NCBI GenBank assembly: GCA_946122785.1
Contig: CAMGYJ010000008.1
Location: forward strand, 60,742,877 to 60,806,876
From: Linum tenue
Taxonomy: Eukaryota > Streptophyta > Magnoliopsida > Malpighiales > Linaceae
Length of the DNA stretch: 64,000 bases
Reading direction: 5' to 3'
In this document: positions 1 to 10,418 of the stretch, piece after piece
Numbering within the stretch: the stretch's first letter is position 1
Layout of the letters: every line of letters starts with the position of its first letter
The notes under the pieces: generated by a model
The model's input: the letters and a program-made list of their open reading frames with translations, nothing else
What the model was told of the DNA's origin: nothing
Databases searched by the model: none
Made by a program: the position numbers and the translations under genes

Positions 1-996
1 GGGATCCCTCACTAGCTAGTTCGGTTGCCAACTCATACGTATGAGAAGCCGTACAGGCTTTTCTTAAACTTAAACTTAGTTAGGAAAGTCGTAATGATTC
101 ATCCCCCTAACATCTTAAACTAATCGTGGTGGCTCTTCACCACGATTCTCAAGAGCATAGTTGCTGCTCATCTTAAAATATCTCGAGAGCATAAATGATG
201 CTCATCTCAAAAACTCGGACTGGCACTAGTGACTAAAACTCTTAAAATGACTCCACCTTTTGAAGCTGAAGTACTACTTAAAAGGAAACTTGTTTCTTAA
301 ACCTTAACAACAACTCATAAATATAAAGGTTTAAAGTAAACAATAACTCATACATAATCGCTTCAAGCAAAGCTCAAACCACACACATATCACAAACACA
401 ATCAAGCAGTAACAATAAATTCATCAAAATACTTAAAGCTCGTAATACTTGAAAGAACACGTAAGGCTTAGAATTTGCCCCCTTCACACTCACCATGAAA
501 AGATGACTTCTCGATTCCTTACTCGAAGAAATCCCTCCTAGCCGAATTATCTCGGTGAACGTATTAATAAGAAGGCCATCTCCTTAGTCGACCTTTCTCG
601 ATTGAAAATTCCCTTTTGAATCACTAGAACATAATATCCTAAAAATCCAGTCCCCAAGCGTCGTTCCAAAGGTCCCTTAATCGCCTTTAAAAGTTTTCTA
701 GAATTAATCGCTTCAAACCGACCATTTTTCCTAATTATTTTTGTCTTGGGTGAATTTTTCACCTAACTTGAACAATCTTAAAAATTTGGATACATATTTT
801 TCCATGTCAATCATGAGCACGTATATCCTGGAAAATTATCAAACCCTTAAAAACCCCTCAGAAAGATTTTTATTTAATTAAAATATAATTCAAAAATTTT
901 CTAAAAATAGAAATACATCTTCATAAACTCCAAATTAAATTATAGCCATCTCCTAGAACTCCCACAATTTATAAAATTGTTAAATCCAGAAACAAA
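1..996 (-). repeat. Left (3') LTR of minus-strand Tekay-like element, truncated
   Basis: The sequence from base 1 is repeated from about 3229 onward (both copies start GGGATCCCTCACTAGCTAG), and similarity runs to about 996, where the two copies diverge after AGAAAC. This is therefore the part of an LTR that remains after the window edge on the left and a deletion on the right. It contains several short hairpins with different stems, for example ATCGTGGTG with CACCACGAT at about 122-145. No coding capacity is expected. The element reads on the minus strand, so this is its 3' LTR. Confidence 0.8.
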
Positions 997-1019
997 CATC
1001 CATGAATAACCGCGGAGAT

Positions 1020-1445
1020 TAAGCATCCATGAATAAGTTTCTTAGTCCCTTTGAACAATGAAGTGCCCTTTCCGTCTATCTCCAGACTAACCTCCTTCTT
1101 GTAGCAGTCCACCTTCGCTCTATTCTTTGATAGTTAATCCATACCGAAGATAACATCGAACTCGTCGAAGGGTAGTAGAATCAAGTTTGCCTCAAATTCG
1201 TGCCCCGCAACGGTGATAAGACAACCCCGAATGACTGAGTCTAATGTAAGGGTATCCCCCTCTGGGGTTCTTACCCCTAAATTCTGCCCCAACCTCACAA
1301 ATGGAATTCCTAAGGTTCTAGCAAACTTGCTAGAAATGAAAGAGTGCGTGGAACCGGAATCAAACAATACAAAAGCAGGCTGCTGGTAAAGTGAGATCAT
1401 ACCATTCACCACATCAGGTGCATCGTCAGCTTCTTCTCTCCTCAT
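1020..1445 (-). pseudogene. Retropepsin (protease) fragment of Tekay/Del-type gypsy element
   Basis: Reading on the minus strand, this encodes an aspartic protease with the active-site pattern LFDSGSTHSFIS near its start and the flap/terminal pattern FDVIFGMD near its end; DSGSTHSF is typical of Tekay/Del chromoviruses. A stop follows GMD, replacing the usual Trp, and the frame then continues as a recognisable but degraded stretch (SKNRAKVDCYKKEV) to about 1020. Reverse transcriptase, RNase H and integrase, which should follow, are missing: the sequence joins the LTR at about 997. The junction carries a repeated CATCCATGAATA, a possible trace of deletion repair. The protein cannot be functional. 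Confidence 0.8.
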
Positions 1446-1646
1446 GGAAAACAGTCTTGGTTGCCCAAATGCTTGAGATCCTTGCCCTCGATCTCACTCA
1501 TTGCGGTTGAACTGCCCTGCATTACCTCCCTACTAGTGATAGGACCGGTTTGGCTAGTAGCCAAACTGCTTTCCGGTCTGAGTTCTTCCTACTCCGCCCC
1601 GGACTGATTGTTTGGAATGGGCTCTCCATTGCCCTCCTCTCCTAGG

Positions 1647-2530
1647 TCAATCTCTAGCATAGTGTCCCGACTTGTTGCAGTGATAGCAGATGCCTCCCAG
1701 GTGCACCTTACACTCTCCCGGGTGAGTTCTCCGACACTGGTTGCATGGGTCCCGATGAATGTAGGTCGACCTTGATCTGGTTGAGCCGGCCTGACTCTGG
1801 GTATAGTAGCTCTGGGATGGTCTCCTTCTCTGTCGACTCGGCTTTCCTGGCCCATCAAACAGGCTAGCAGCCTTTCTCTTGTTCCCTTCTTGTTGCATCC
1901 CCTCCTCGTGCAGAGCTGTATCCACCCTCTCCATCCGAAGAGCTGCCTGATAGATCTCTTCCCTGTTGTTACAACTCAGTATACTCAGCTGGGGCCTAAA
2001 AGCAGGTTTCAGGCTCTTCAGGTAATGGGTGCGTTGAGCTGATACATCCTGAAATTGAGGCCCTCCATAGTTAAGTAGCTTGTCAAACCTGGCCGTGTAA
2101 TTAGTCACGCTTTTCCTGCCTTCACTGCCCTACATCTGCCTGATTAACAAAAATTCCCTCTGCTTCCCGATCCGGTAGGCCTCTGGTATGAAGTGGTCTT
2201 CGAATAGCTGCACGACCTCTGGCCAACTGATGGCTGGTGGGTCCTCTCGACTAGCTCTGGTTGGGTAGTCCACCAGTTGTATGCAGCATCATGCAGCAAG
2301 GACACTATCAGCAGTACTCTGTCCTCGTCATCAGCCCTCATCTCGATCAGAGTAAGAGTGACCTTGGCTAGCCACTGCTCTACTTTCATAGGGTCCATTG
2401 AGCGCTCCCCCCCCCCTCTTAAAATCTTCCACCTTTCTCTTCCGGAAAGCTACATAGTCTGGTGGAGGTCTCATTGGTGATGACACAGGTGGTGTGGGAT
2501 TCACCCAACACTTGCACTGTAGACACATAG
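1647..2530 (-). pseudogene. Gag of Tekay/Del-type gypsy element, frame-disrupted
   Basis: On the minus strand the capsid part comes first (about 2530-2144, with KVEQWLAKVTLTLIEM and the YNWW motif), then a frame break, then a part with VTNYTARFDKLLNYGG and a zinc-binding tail (about 2108-1647) with the arrangement CNQCRRTHPGEC followed by CYHCNKSGHYARD. The paired zinc knuckle with HPGEC is characteristic of Tekay/Del chromoviruses. The frame is broken near 2130 and by internal stops, so this is a pseudogene. It lies upstream (minus sense) of the protease fragment, in the expected gag-PR order. Confidence 0.8.
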
Positions 2531-2716
2531 GGTCTCGTTAGAATTCAGTTATTTCTTCCTTAATATGGTTTAGAGTAGACTGGAGATTCTAAATTCTTAA
2601 AAGAAATTCTTGACTTGTTTGGGCAAACTTTGACTTGAAATCTTTAAAAACAAAATCTTTAAAAATGGAGACCGATATTCTAGTATTCCTTGGGGCCCAA
2701 GAAACAGAGAAAGACC

Positions 2717-2729
2717 GGCTCTGATACCA
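2717..2729 (-). other. Primer binding site (initiator tRNA-Met) of Tekay-like element
   Basis: The plus strand GGCTCTGATACCA is the reverse complement of TGGTATCAGAGCC, the usual primer binding site that pairs with plant initiator tRNA-Met. It sits three bases inside the right LTR boundary at 2733, as expected for a minus-strand element. Confidence 0.85.
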
Positions 2730-2732
2730 AAA

Positions 2733-5700
2733 TGAAACATCCCACTACTTTGAACTTGGAAAAAGAAATTTCTACCCCCCTGAGGTATATTCAAAATCTT
2801 CAAATAACATAACTTTAAATAAAATACCAATATCAAATATCTTAATATCTCAAAGCGAAGCCCTAAACACATGGGCAAAACTTAAATCATACTCTTAAAA
2901 GAAACAAAATAAATGAATCTCCAGTCTTAAACGCATAACCAGAAAGTCTAAATAACTTAATGAGTTCTTCGATGCTTACTCTGACGCCTGGCTCGACATC
3001 CCTCAGCGACGGTGGTGTTGAGCTACTGTAGCTTGCTGATCGCGGATTGGCTGGTGATGATCTACTCCTCTACGATTTGGTGAATGAGTTGGGGTCAGTC
3101 TACGCCCTTACGTTTAAAATCTCTAGTACTTCTTACTTAAGAACGTAAGTTAAACTGGTGGATGATACTTACACTCTTTAAAATTTATTCTTAAAGCTCA
3201 AATCTCGACTTAAATATTTGACTGGCACTGGGATCCCTCACTAGCTAGTCCAGTTGCCAACTCATACGTATGAGAAGTCATACAGGCTTTGCTTAAACTT
3301 AAACTTAGTTTGGGAATTCCTAACGATTCATCCCCTAACATCTTAAACTAATCGTGGTGACTCTTCGCCACGATTCTCAAGAGCATAGCTGCTGCTCATC
3401 TTAAAATATCTCAAAAGCATAACTGTTTCTCATCTCAAAATCTTAAACGGCAACGGACTAGAGTTAGTGTCTAAAAATCTTAAAATGACTCCACCTTTTG
3501 AAGGTGAAGTACTACTTAAAAAGAAACTTGTTTCTTAAACCTCAACAACAACTCATAAATATAAAGCTTTAAAGTAAATAATAACTCATACATAATCGTT
3601 TCAAGCAAAGCTCAAACCACGCACCATATTACCAATCACAAACACAAACAAGCAGTAACAATCACTTCATCAAAATACTTAAAGCTCATAATACTTGAAA
3701 GAACACGTAAGGCGTAGAATTTACCCCCTTACACTCACCTTGAAAAGATGACTCCTAGATTCCTTACTCGAAGAAATCCCTCCTAGCCTAATTGTCTTGG
3801 TGAACCAATTAATAAGAATGCCATCTTCTTAGTCGACCTTTCTCGATTTAAAATTCCCTTTTGAGTCACTAGAACATCATATCCTCAAAAGCCAGTCCCC
3901 AGGCCATGTTCCAAAGGTCCCTTAACCCCCTATGATTTTTTTTGTATAATTATCCCTTCAAAACCGACCATTTTTTCTAATTATTTTTGTCTTGGACGAA
4001 TTTTTCACCTAACTTGAACCATATTAAAAATTTGGATAATACTTTTTCCATGTCAACCACGAGCACTTATAACCTGGAAAATTATCAAACCCTTAAAAAC
4101 CCGTAGACAAGATTTTTATTCAATTAAAATAAAAATTCAAACAATTTCTAAAAATAGAAATACATCTTAAATATCACTAAATTCAATTACAGACATCTTC
4201 TAGACCTCCCACAATTTATAAATTTGTTAAACCCAGAAACTATCTCCCACAGAGCCTCGAAACAATTAAAACATGGGCTAATACCACTAGGAAACTCGAA
4301 CTATTAACTTTGTGCCATTTGTGTCCTAAAGTATTCGATATGACAATTGTGTCCTAAACTATTTCTCCGTTAGAGTTGACCGGCGTTGACCGTTAGTTTT
4401 TAACAGAAAATCCAGTAAGTGCTGATGTGGCATCTGAAGTGGAATTTATAATATTAATTTATAATTATTTTTCATATAAAAAAAAAGAAAATTAAAAACA
4501 TAAAAAAAACATATATGATTTGTGGATTATGTTTTGAGACAAAATTAATCGTTCTCTTCATCGATTAATCGTTCTATTCTTCAATCCCAAGTTGGATTAA
4601 CCCACCCCTTCAATCCCAACCCAAATCCTGAAATCCTTCACCCTCCCAACCCTAAAATTAATCCCTGCCATCCGCTCCATAATCGCCGCCGCTGAGCACC
4701 TCGAAGTGAACATCGACCCCGCCGCCGTCGAGTGCTCTCGAATAGACTCGACAGGTCGAATCCCGACGACATCGACGAGATGAATTGAAACGCGTTGAAT
4801 AATTTCGGCGAGGAAATATTTGTCGCCGAAGGAATTGACGAAGAATTGACAATCCATTCCTCTTCCCCTTCTTCCTCTTCTTCCTCTTTAGGGTTCTCAG
4901 GGATTGAAAACACCAGAGGGCGAGGCTTACCCTTCCCTCTCCCTTCTCCCAACCTCCGCCACCGCACCTGTAAAACACTACTTCCATTCCACTTCTCTAT
5001 CACCGCAACCTGAAAACCACTACTTCCATTCCACTTCTCGACCGATGCAACCTGAAACCGCTGCTCCCGTTGAAGCCTCGCCGCTGCTACAGATCGAATG
5101 AAACCCATGAAACCCTGATCCAATGAAACCAAGAAATGGCGGCGTTGAAATTAGATCTGCAACGACGCGACGATTTGGAAGGGGTCCGAGATTTGGAATG
5201 GGTACGAGCTTCCTTCCGTCTCTTCGTCGACGGTTTGGAAGGTTTCCCGACCTCGGTCAGCCACATACACCTTCCCCAGCCTTCATCGCCTGATGGGAGC
5301 TGCCGCTCCATCTTCCTCCTGTCTCTTCAACACCAATGTCATCCGGCGGGTCTCCGAGTCCGGAAAGGCCCTGTTGATTGTGTTGTTATTTTCACAGAGG
5401 ATGAAGAAGGGTCTCCCACCAGCACAGTCGATTTGGAATTGGCGGAGGGAGGAGCAAGCTTGTTCTCGCTCTGACGGAGGGAGGAGCGCAAGGGGAGGAC
5501 GAGCAGCTAGGTCAGGCCGCGGCGGCGGGAAGGGCGAGGAGCGGGATTGCAGGGTCATGATTGGGGAGGGCCAGTGGATCGATCTCCCACACACAATTCC
5601 TTCTTTGTAGCGAGGTTGAACAGAATCTTTCCCGTGTCCATCGTGTTTCAAAATTTGAGCGGCTATGGTGAATCTGAGATGAGGAAGAAAGGGATTAGCT

Positions 5701-6695
5701 TTTATTTTTATTTAATTTTAATTTTAACTTAAAAATAATAATCTGATGTGGCAGCTGACATGGCGCAGATGTGGCTGCCACATATTTGCCATGTAACCAA
5801 CAGTCAACATTTTATGGTTGACCGTTTGGTCAACCGTTATCTATAACGGTCAAGAAATTGTCAGGACGTAAATGACACAAACTAACTACCAAACTTTGGG
5901 ACACAATTGTCATATCGAATACTTTAGGACACAAATGGCACAAAGTTAACAGTTCGGTTTCCCAGTGGTATTAGCCCTTAAAACATCTAAAAATATGTTT
6001 CTGGAAATTTTCTGTCGCTTTAGTGACCACTAATAAAGTTGTCACTAAAAGCCTATAAAGTCTGTTGCTAAAAACTCAGAATTGCACACTCACGAAAAAT
6101 CACCAAATCGATCGATCTTACTCAAGGGATTGAGTTCCCTTACCTCTAGAACGTGCCTAGGACTAGGTTGGATGCCCGGGACGTTCATCTACTCGTTGAT
6201 CCATGATTAAACCCTTAGATTTCGCCGCAAACGCTAGAGTACATAAATACGAGTTTCGAATTAGATTATTGATGAATCGAGTTTGGATCGCGAAAGGGTT
6301 CATGATCCTTATCTAGAAACACGAAAGGGTAGGGATCGGGGTCAGGAAATCGGGGTCGAGATGGGAAGCCGGCGCTCCCTTCCTTTTCTTTTCCTTCTCG
6401 GTCTCGCTGGGGCGAGTGCTGGTGGCGGGGGGATTGGCTCCCTAGGGAATTAATTTGGGAATTGGGGAGTAGTTTGGTTTTCTGGGGAATTATGAAAGGT
6501 GGGGCGGGGAGTGGAGGTGCCTGGCCTTTTGGCCCGCCCGCATAATTTTGATTTATGTATTTATTTTTCTTTAAATAATAATATAATAGTTATTATTATT
6601 ATTATTGCTAACCCGTGGTTGCAACTCTTAGTCGTGACCAGACTCCGACCGATTATTTATACGGTCGAACCTGAACCCAAAAGTTGGGGTGTTAC
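2733..6695 (-). repeat. Right (5') LTR of Tekay-like element, split by a Mutator-like element
   Basis: The LTR starts TGAAACATCCC next to the PBS and ends with GGGGTGTTAC at 6695, the matching inverted end, with the final A lost where plastid DNA follows. Bases 4275-5977 plus one 9-bp duplication are a later insertion, so the LTR was about 2.25 kb, in the size range of Tekay-type LTRs. The part 3229-4225 matches 1-996 of this window. The end region holds a short TAT-repeat tract near 6586-6606. Confidence 0.8.
4275..5977. mobile_element. Non-autonomous Mutator-like element (Pack-MULE candidate)
   Basis: The two ends form terminal inverted repeats of about 80 bp, both starting GGGCTAATACCACT and both including TTTGTGCCATTTGTGTCC. 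A perfect 9-bp target duplication TTAAAACAT flanks it (4266-4274 and 5978-5986), the length made by Mutator-like transposases. There is no transposase. The centre (about 4600-5620) is strongly GC-rich compared with its surroundings and has several overlapping open frames of 80-160 codons with low-complexity Gly/Arg/Ser-rich products that I do not recognise. That composition suggests captured host gene sequence, but I cannot name a parent gene. Confidence 0.85.
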
Positions 6696-6698
6696 TTT

Positions 6699-6783
6699 TC
6701 CCAGAGAAGAAGCAATGACGGTATCTGGGGAATAAGCATCGGCTAACTCTGTGCCAGCAGCCGCGGTAATACAGAGGATGCAA
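6699..6783 (+). pseudogene. rrn16: Plastid 16S rDNA fragment in the nuclear genome (NUPT)
   Basis: The stretch contains the universal small-subunit rRNA 530-loop sequence GTGCCAGCAGCCGCGGTAA at 6751-6769, preceded by GGGGAATAAGCATCGGCTAA and followed by TACAGAGGATGCAA. The combination CTCTGTGCC and TACAGAGGATG is the plant plastid version rather than a typical bacterial one. Only about 85 bp are present, and both sides are transposon DNA, so it is an inserted scrap, not a gene. It sits exactly at the broken end of the Tekay-like LTR, suggesting capture during double-strand-break repair. Confidence 0.85.
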
Positions 6784-7516
6784 CACTCCCATAATCCATC
6801 TTTCTTTTAGTGGGATTCACTTCACGGGGAATCCCCACATTGACCGGATATGGGTTGGGTATGGGTAAAACCCACAAAAGTTTGATGGGTATGGGACGGG
6901 TATGGTTATAGCCTCCCCGCCCATACCCGTACCCATACACGCCCCACCAAAAATATTTATTCATATATGAAAATATGTGAATTAGTTGTAACCTATCAAT
7001 AATAGTGTCTATAACTTAAAAAAATATATAGTAGAAATGTAATTGAGTGGCCACCCAAATCAAAATCTAATTTCTTTCTCTCAATTTTCCCTTCACTCTT
7101 TCACTTTTTCCCTTGTTAAGAAAATTACGTTAGTTAATTATTACTTAATAGATGTATTAGAGTAGAGAACAATGATTTGGATGACATTGTACTCTACTCT
7201 GATATGGATTAATGGATGTTTTAGGATAATATGCTTTGAATCGTATTAAAAATGATTGTCTCTTTGTCAACTTGATGATATAGTAGGTGCGTTTAATGTT
7301 ATAATTGATAATTTGCATGTAAAATATTCGGTATTACAATTCTGGACGTATGGGGCGGGTATTTCCCATGGGTACCCGAAACCCATGGGTATGGAGATTG
7401 GTTTGCAAAACCTTACCCCGCATGGGTATGGGTCGGGTATGGGTATAGATATTTGAAAGCTGGGATGGGGATGGTTTAGGCAAACCCGCTACAAACCCGC
7501 CCCATTGTCATCCCTA
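6784..7516. mobile_element. Truncated hAT-like non-autonomous element
   Basis: The right end reads CCGCCCCATTGTCATCCCTA, which in reverse begins TAGGGATGACAATGGGGCGG, the usual terminus of a large plant hAT-like group. Next to both ends are GC-rich subterminal runs built from TATGGGTACGGG-like words in opposite orientations (about 6855-6945 and 7350-7450), with an AT-rich core between. The left terminus is not visible; the left side abuts the plastid fragment. No transposase is encoded. The hAT assignment rests on end sequence alone. Confidence 0.55.
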
Positions 7517-8226
7517 CAGAGAACTAGGGTTCTTCATACCCAAGTGATAGAGTGAATTACTCAATAGAGAGAGAGTGAGAGAGAGAGAGAGAGAGAGGAA
7601 AATAGGGTAAGAGTTAGTCATTCTCATGTGAACATCAGAAAAATGCTTCTCCATGTTGATCTTCACTCGAAGGGATAGAACTTGAGGTCCAATGGTGGAA
7701 TGATGGCTCAAATCAGGTCCAAGGGTGCCCTCTTCATCACTTTATTTATATGGAACTCTCAAAACTCTCTTTCTGATGTCAAAAGTCGGATCCCCTTCAA
7801 AGTGCCAGCTGAACTCGTTTTACGGTCATGACTTAAGTCGTGAGATCCAAAGTCACTGTTTCATTAAAGCCCATGTCAATTCATGAATCAGGTAAGTCAC
7901 TTCTTAAGTCGAGACTTGAGTGCTGGCCATGAAAGAGACTGTGAGAAGATGAGGCAGAGCTCTAGTAATTTTTCGGGCATTTCATTGTTTTGTGATGAAT
8001 ATCATGGCTTAAGCCAAGAAATGGGCTCCCAGGCCGTAACATGGCCTCCTGTAATCACTCTTGGCATGTTTTGACGTCCAATCATTCCAAAACTCGCTTC
8101 TAAACTTCATCCACGTATTACGACCTAAAATATGAAAAAAGAAGCACAACCTAGATTGAAAATACTAAAACCAAGTCACACAATCAAGAAATGGGGATCC
8201 AAACATGTATAAATATGCCATTATCA
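7517..8226 (-). repeat. Partial LTR (3') of old minus-strand Athila-like element
   Basis: Read on the minus strand the LTR begins TGATAATGGCATATTTATACATG right after a PPT (8227-8241), matching in style the TGATnnn...ATTTnnACATG starts of the other Athila-like LTRs here. The far end, around 7520-7540, corresponds to the GGGTATGAAGAACCCTAG motif found mid-LTR in E1 (about 9600), so only the first half remains and the rest was lost at the hAT junction. A GA dinucleotide run lies at 7565-7598. Palindromes around TTAAGTCGAGACTT occur near 7830 and 7903. Confidence 0.65.
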
Positions 8227-8984
8227 AACTTTCCCACACTTAACATTTGCTTTTCCCCAAGCAACCCATACTCAAACTAGTCTAACTCACTAGACTCACA
8301 GAATAGCATGCAAAATTGAGCTAGGACATGCAACTTATAAATGCATAGACTCTCAAAACGCCCATGGACTTGGTTTAGTTGTCTTCATAGAGAGCTTCAA
8401 GCTTTCGAACCTCTTTTGGCTTTGGTTGTCCAATGTTGCACAATCTAGTGACCAAAAGAGAAATGACATCCACTCATCTATCTCGTCCATGCAAAAAGAG
8501 GTGTAAGTGAGGATGGAGAGTAGTATGTGAAGGTTGGAAACAATATTTTAGTCTCACTTACACAATTTCCTAGTATGCACTCCCATCCTTAGAGAAAATC
8601 TAAAGTGATCATCCTAAGTTATTGATAAGTTGCCACAACATGTGAGATTTTTTCTTCAAAAACACGTGTTTCTATACTTTAGAAAAAGAAACAATATCTC
8701 CTCTATCAAGTCTCGTGTTGAGGACAGGTGAAGGGAGGTTGAGAAGTAGCAGGTGAAGGTTGGATGATGTATCTTTGTCTCCATTACACATCCTTAAAGC
8801 ACACTTCGGTCCCTAAGATAAACCAATTGGGATTTTTATTAAGTATTTTGACCGGCTGGCAACTCACATGAAACACTCATTTACATATTCAAAATAGAGC
8901 ACCTTTTTACATAGCTTTTCGAGCCCACAAAAGGGTAAGAGTGATCGACACTACACAAATTACCTATCCTGACACGGCTATCCA
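8227..8984 (-). other. 3' untranslated region and PPT of old minus-strand Athila-like element
   Basis: On the minus strand this ends with a degenerate hairpin (TTGCTT with AAGCAA, 8246-8264) followed by AAGTGTGGGAAAGTT, the same hairpin-then-PPT order seen before the 3' LTRs of E1, E2, E3 and E6. The rest shows no open frame. The region is cut at 8984 by E1; it probably continues on the other side from 40667. Confidence 0.6.
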
Positions 8985-8989
8985 ACACG

Positions 8990-10275
8990 TGATAACACCG
9001 TATTCGCAAATGTCTTGATCGTTTAGCTTAGTGATTGGTCATTCCTTGGCCTATTTTACCCTAGGTTGTGTTCTTTTGTCATATTTCAGGTCCTAGTACG
9101 TAGATATGACCTTGGGACGAGTTTCAGGATATTTGGAGGTGAAAGCAAGTCGATCGCGACAACGGGCAGCAGAGCTATTGAAAAACACGCCCTCAAACAC
9201 GGCCTCAGGTGTGAAAAACATGGCCTTGTGCTAGAGGCCGTGTTTTTCCTCAGCCCTCCACAAAATCGCCATTCAAAAAACCCGGCCTCTTGTGATTAAA
9301 ACACGGTCGTGTTTTTGGGCTTAGAGGCCGTGTTTTGCACCTGTGCGGGTTTTATTTGGCGAGGAGCTCATATTTTGGGGAAATCGAGTTTTTGAGCAAA
9401 AAACAGAGCTTTAGAGAGAGAAAGTGCGAAGAACAAACCCTAGGAGCTATTTGAAGTGGATTTCTCACCATCGAAGCCTAGATTGTATCCCCAGGAGTGA
9501 AGATCGACATCCCAGAGCACATTATCCTCATATTTATGAGTATGACTACTCTGATTTCTGTTTTCCTCTCTCTCTCTATGGAGTAGAACCTTCTCTCATT
9601 TGGGTATGAAGAACCCTAGTTCCTTGTGTTAGGAATCCTGATTGTAATGACTTTGGATTGGTATACTGATTGATTTTAATCGATTGATGTATGATTCATT
9701 GAGTCAATTGAACCATGATTATCTTTTCCTCATTTCTGCTGCAACCTGAGATAGATAGAATCTGATTAGGTTGTTAGAGCTTCATCAATCGGTAGTGGTG
9801 GATTGGTTATACGAAAGTTAATCAATTTACTGCTTTGTACTGGAATCCAATTCCAGTAGAGGAGTTATGCTTTTATTGCCTCAGCAGTCTATCCAGGTGA
9901 GGTTAGTCGCCTACTGGTTAGTCTGCCTGAGAGGGCTTGGTCAGCTTAAGAGATTCCAAGCTACTGTCGGATCTTTCGCAGTCTAATCAACAGTTAATCA
10001 ACCCAGGGTAATTACAACCTTTACCTAACTAAGGAGCTAGGGGGATTCATTCCCGAGTGACTCTTCCCTTGCTAATGAACTTTGAACCATTTCCTGCTTT
10101 CTTACTACTTTTACTTAAAATCAAAATCACTCGACTTAGTTTGCTAGATAATAGATAATCACGGAGTAGGCAGTAGATCTAGACCCCGGGTTGACAAATA
10201 GAGCTTGCCACTTTACTGCATTTCCGGAATGCGATTACACTTGGTCGCAGTTTGATGTTGTGTTTTAGCGTGTCA
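8990..10275 (+). repeat. E1 5' LTR
   Basis: The LTR is 1286 bp with TG...CA ends and is followed by a tRNA-Asp PBS. An array of palindromic words with AAACACGG and CCGTGTTT arms lies at about 9178-9345. The motif TATGGAGTAGAACCTTCTCTC followed by GAACCCTAG near 9578-9620 is shared in position with the other Athila-like LTRs in the window. Confidence 0.92.
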
Positions 10276-10281
10276 AGTTTC

Positions 10282-10299
10282 TGGCGCCGTTGCCGGGGA
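10282..10299 (+). other. E1 primer binding site (tRNA-Asp)
   Basis: TGGCGCCGTTGCCGGGGA lies six bases after the LTR end. It is complementary to the 3' end of plant tRNA-Asp, the primer known for Athila-type elements. Confidence 0.9.
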
Positions 10300-10418
10300 C
10301 TTCTAGGTTATTGCGGAAACATGATAGTTTGTTACTCTAGCTTTTTCTTTACTGCATTCTCTCTCTTCCACATTTGTGCCTTCATGGGTTGCGTTTGCAT
10401 TCTGTGTGCAGGTAGTGC

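Noticed and set aside
2717..2729. TGGTATCAGAGCC strings (also at 17811, 43140, 58293) as tRNA gene pieces
   Set aside because: They sit next to LTR ends and are primer binding sites; no tRNA cloverleaf surrounds them.
4638..5132. Minus-strand 164-codon frame in the Mutator-like element as a gene
   Set aside because: Low-complexity Glu/Arg/Gly-rich product from GC-rich DNA, overlapping other open frames on both strands, no recognisable domain.
6699..6783. 16S rRNA sequence as a sign of bacterial contamination or a real rRNA gene
   Set aside because: Only 85 bases, plastid-type signature, and both sides are plant transposon sequence.
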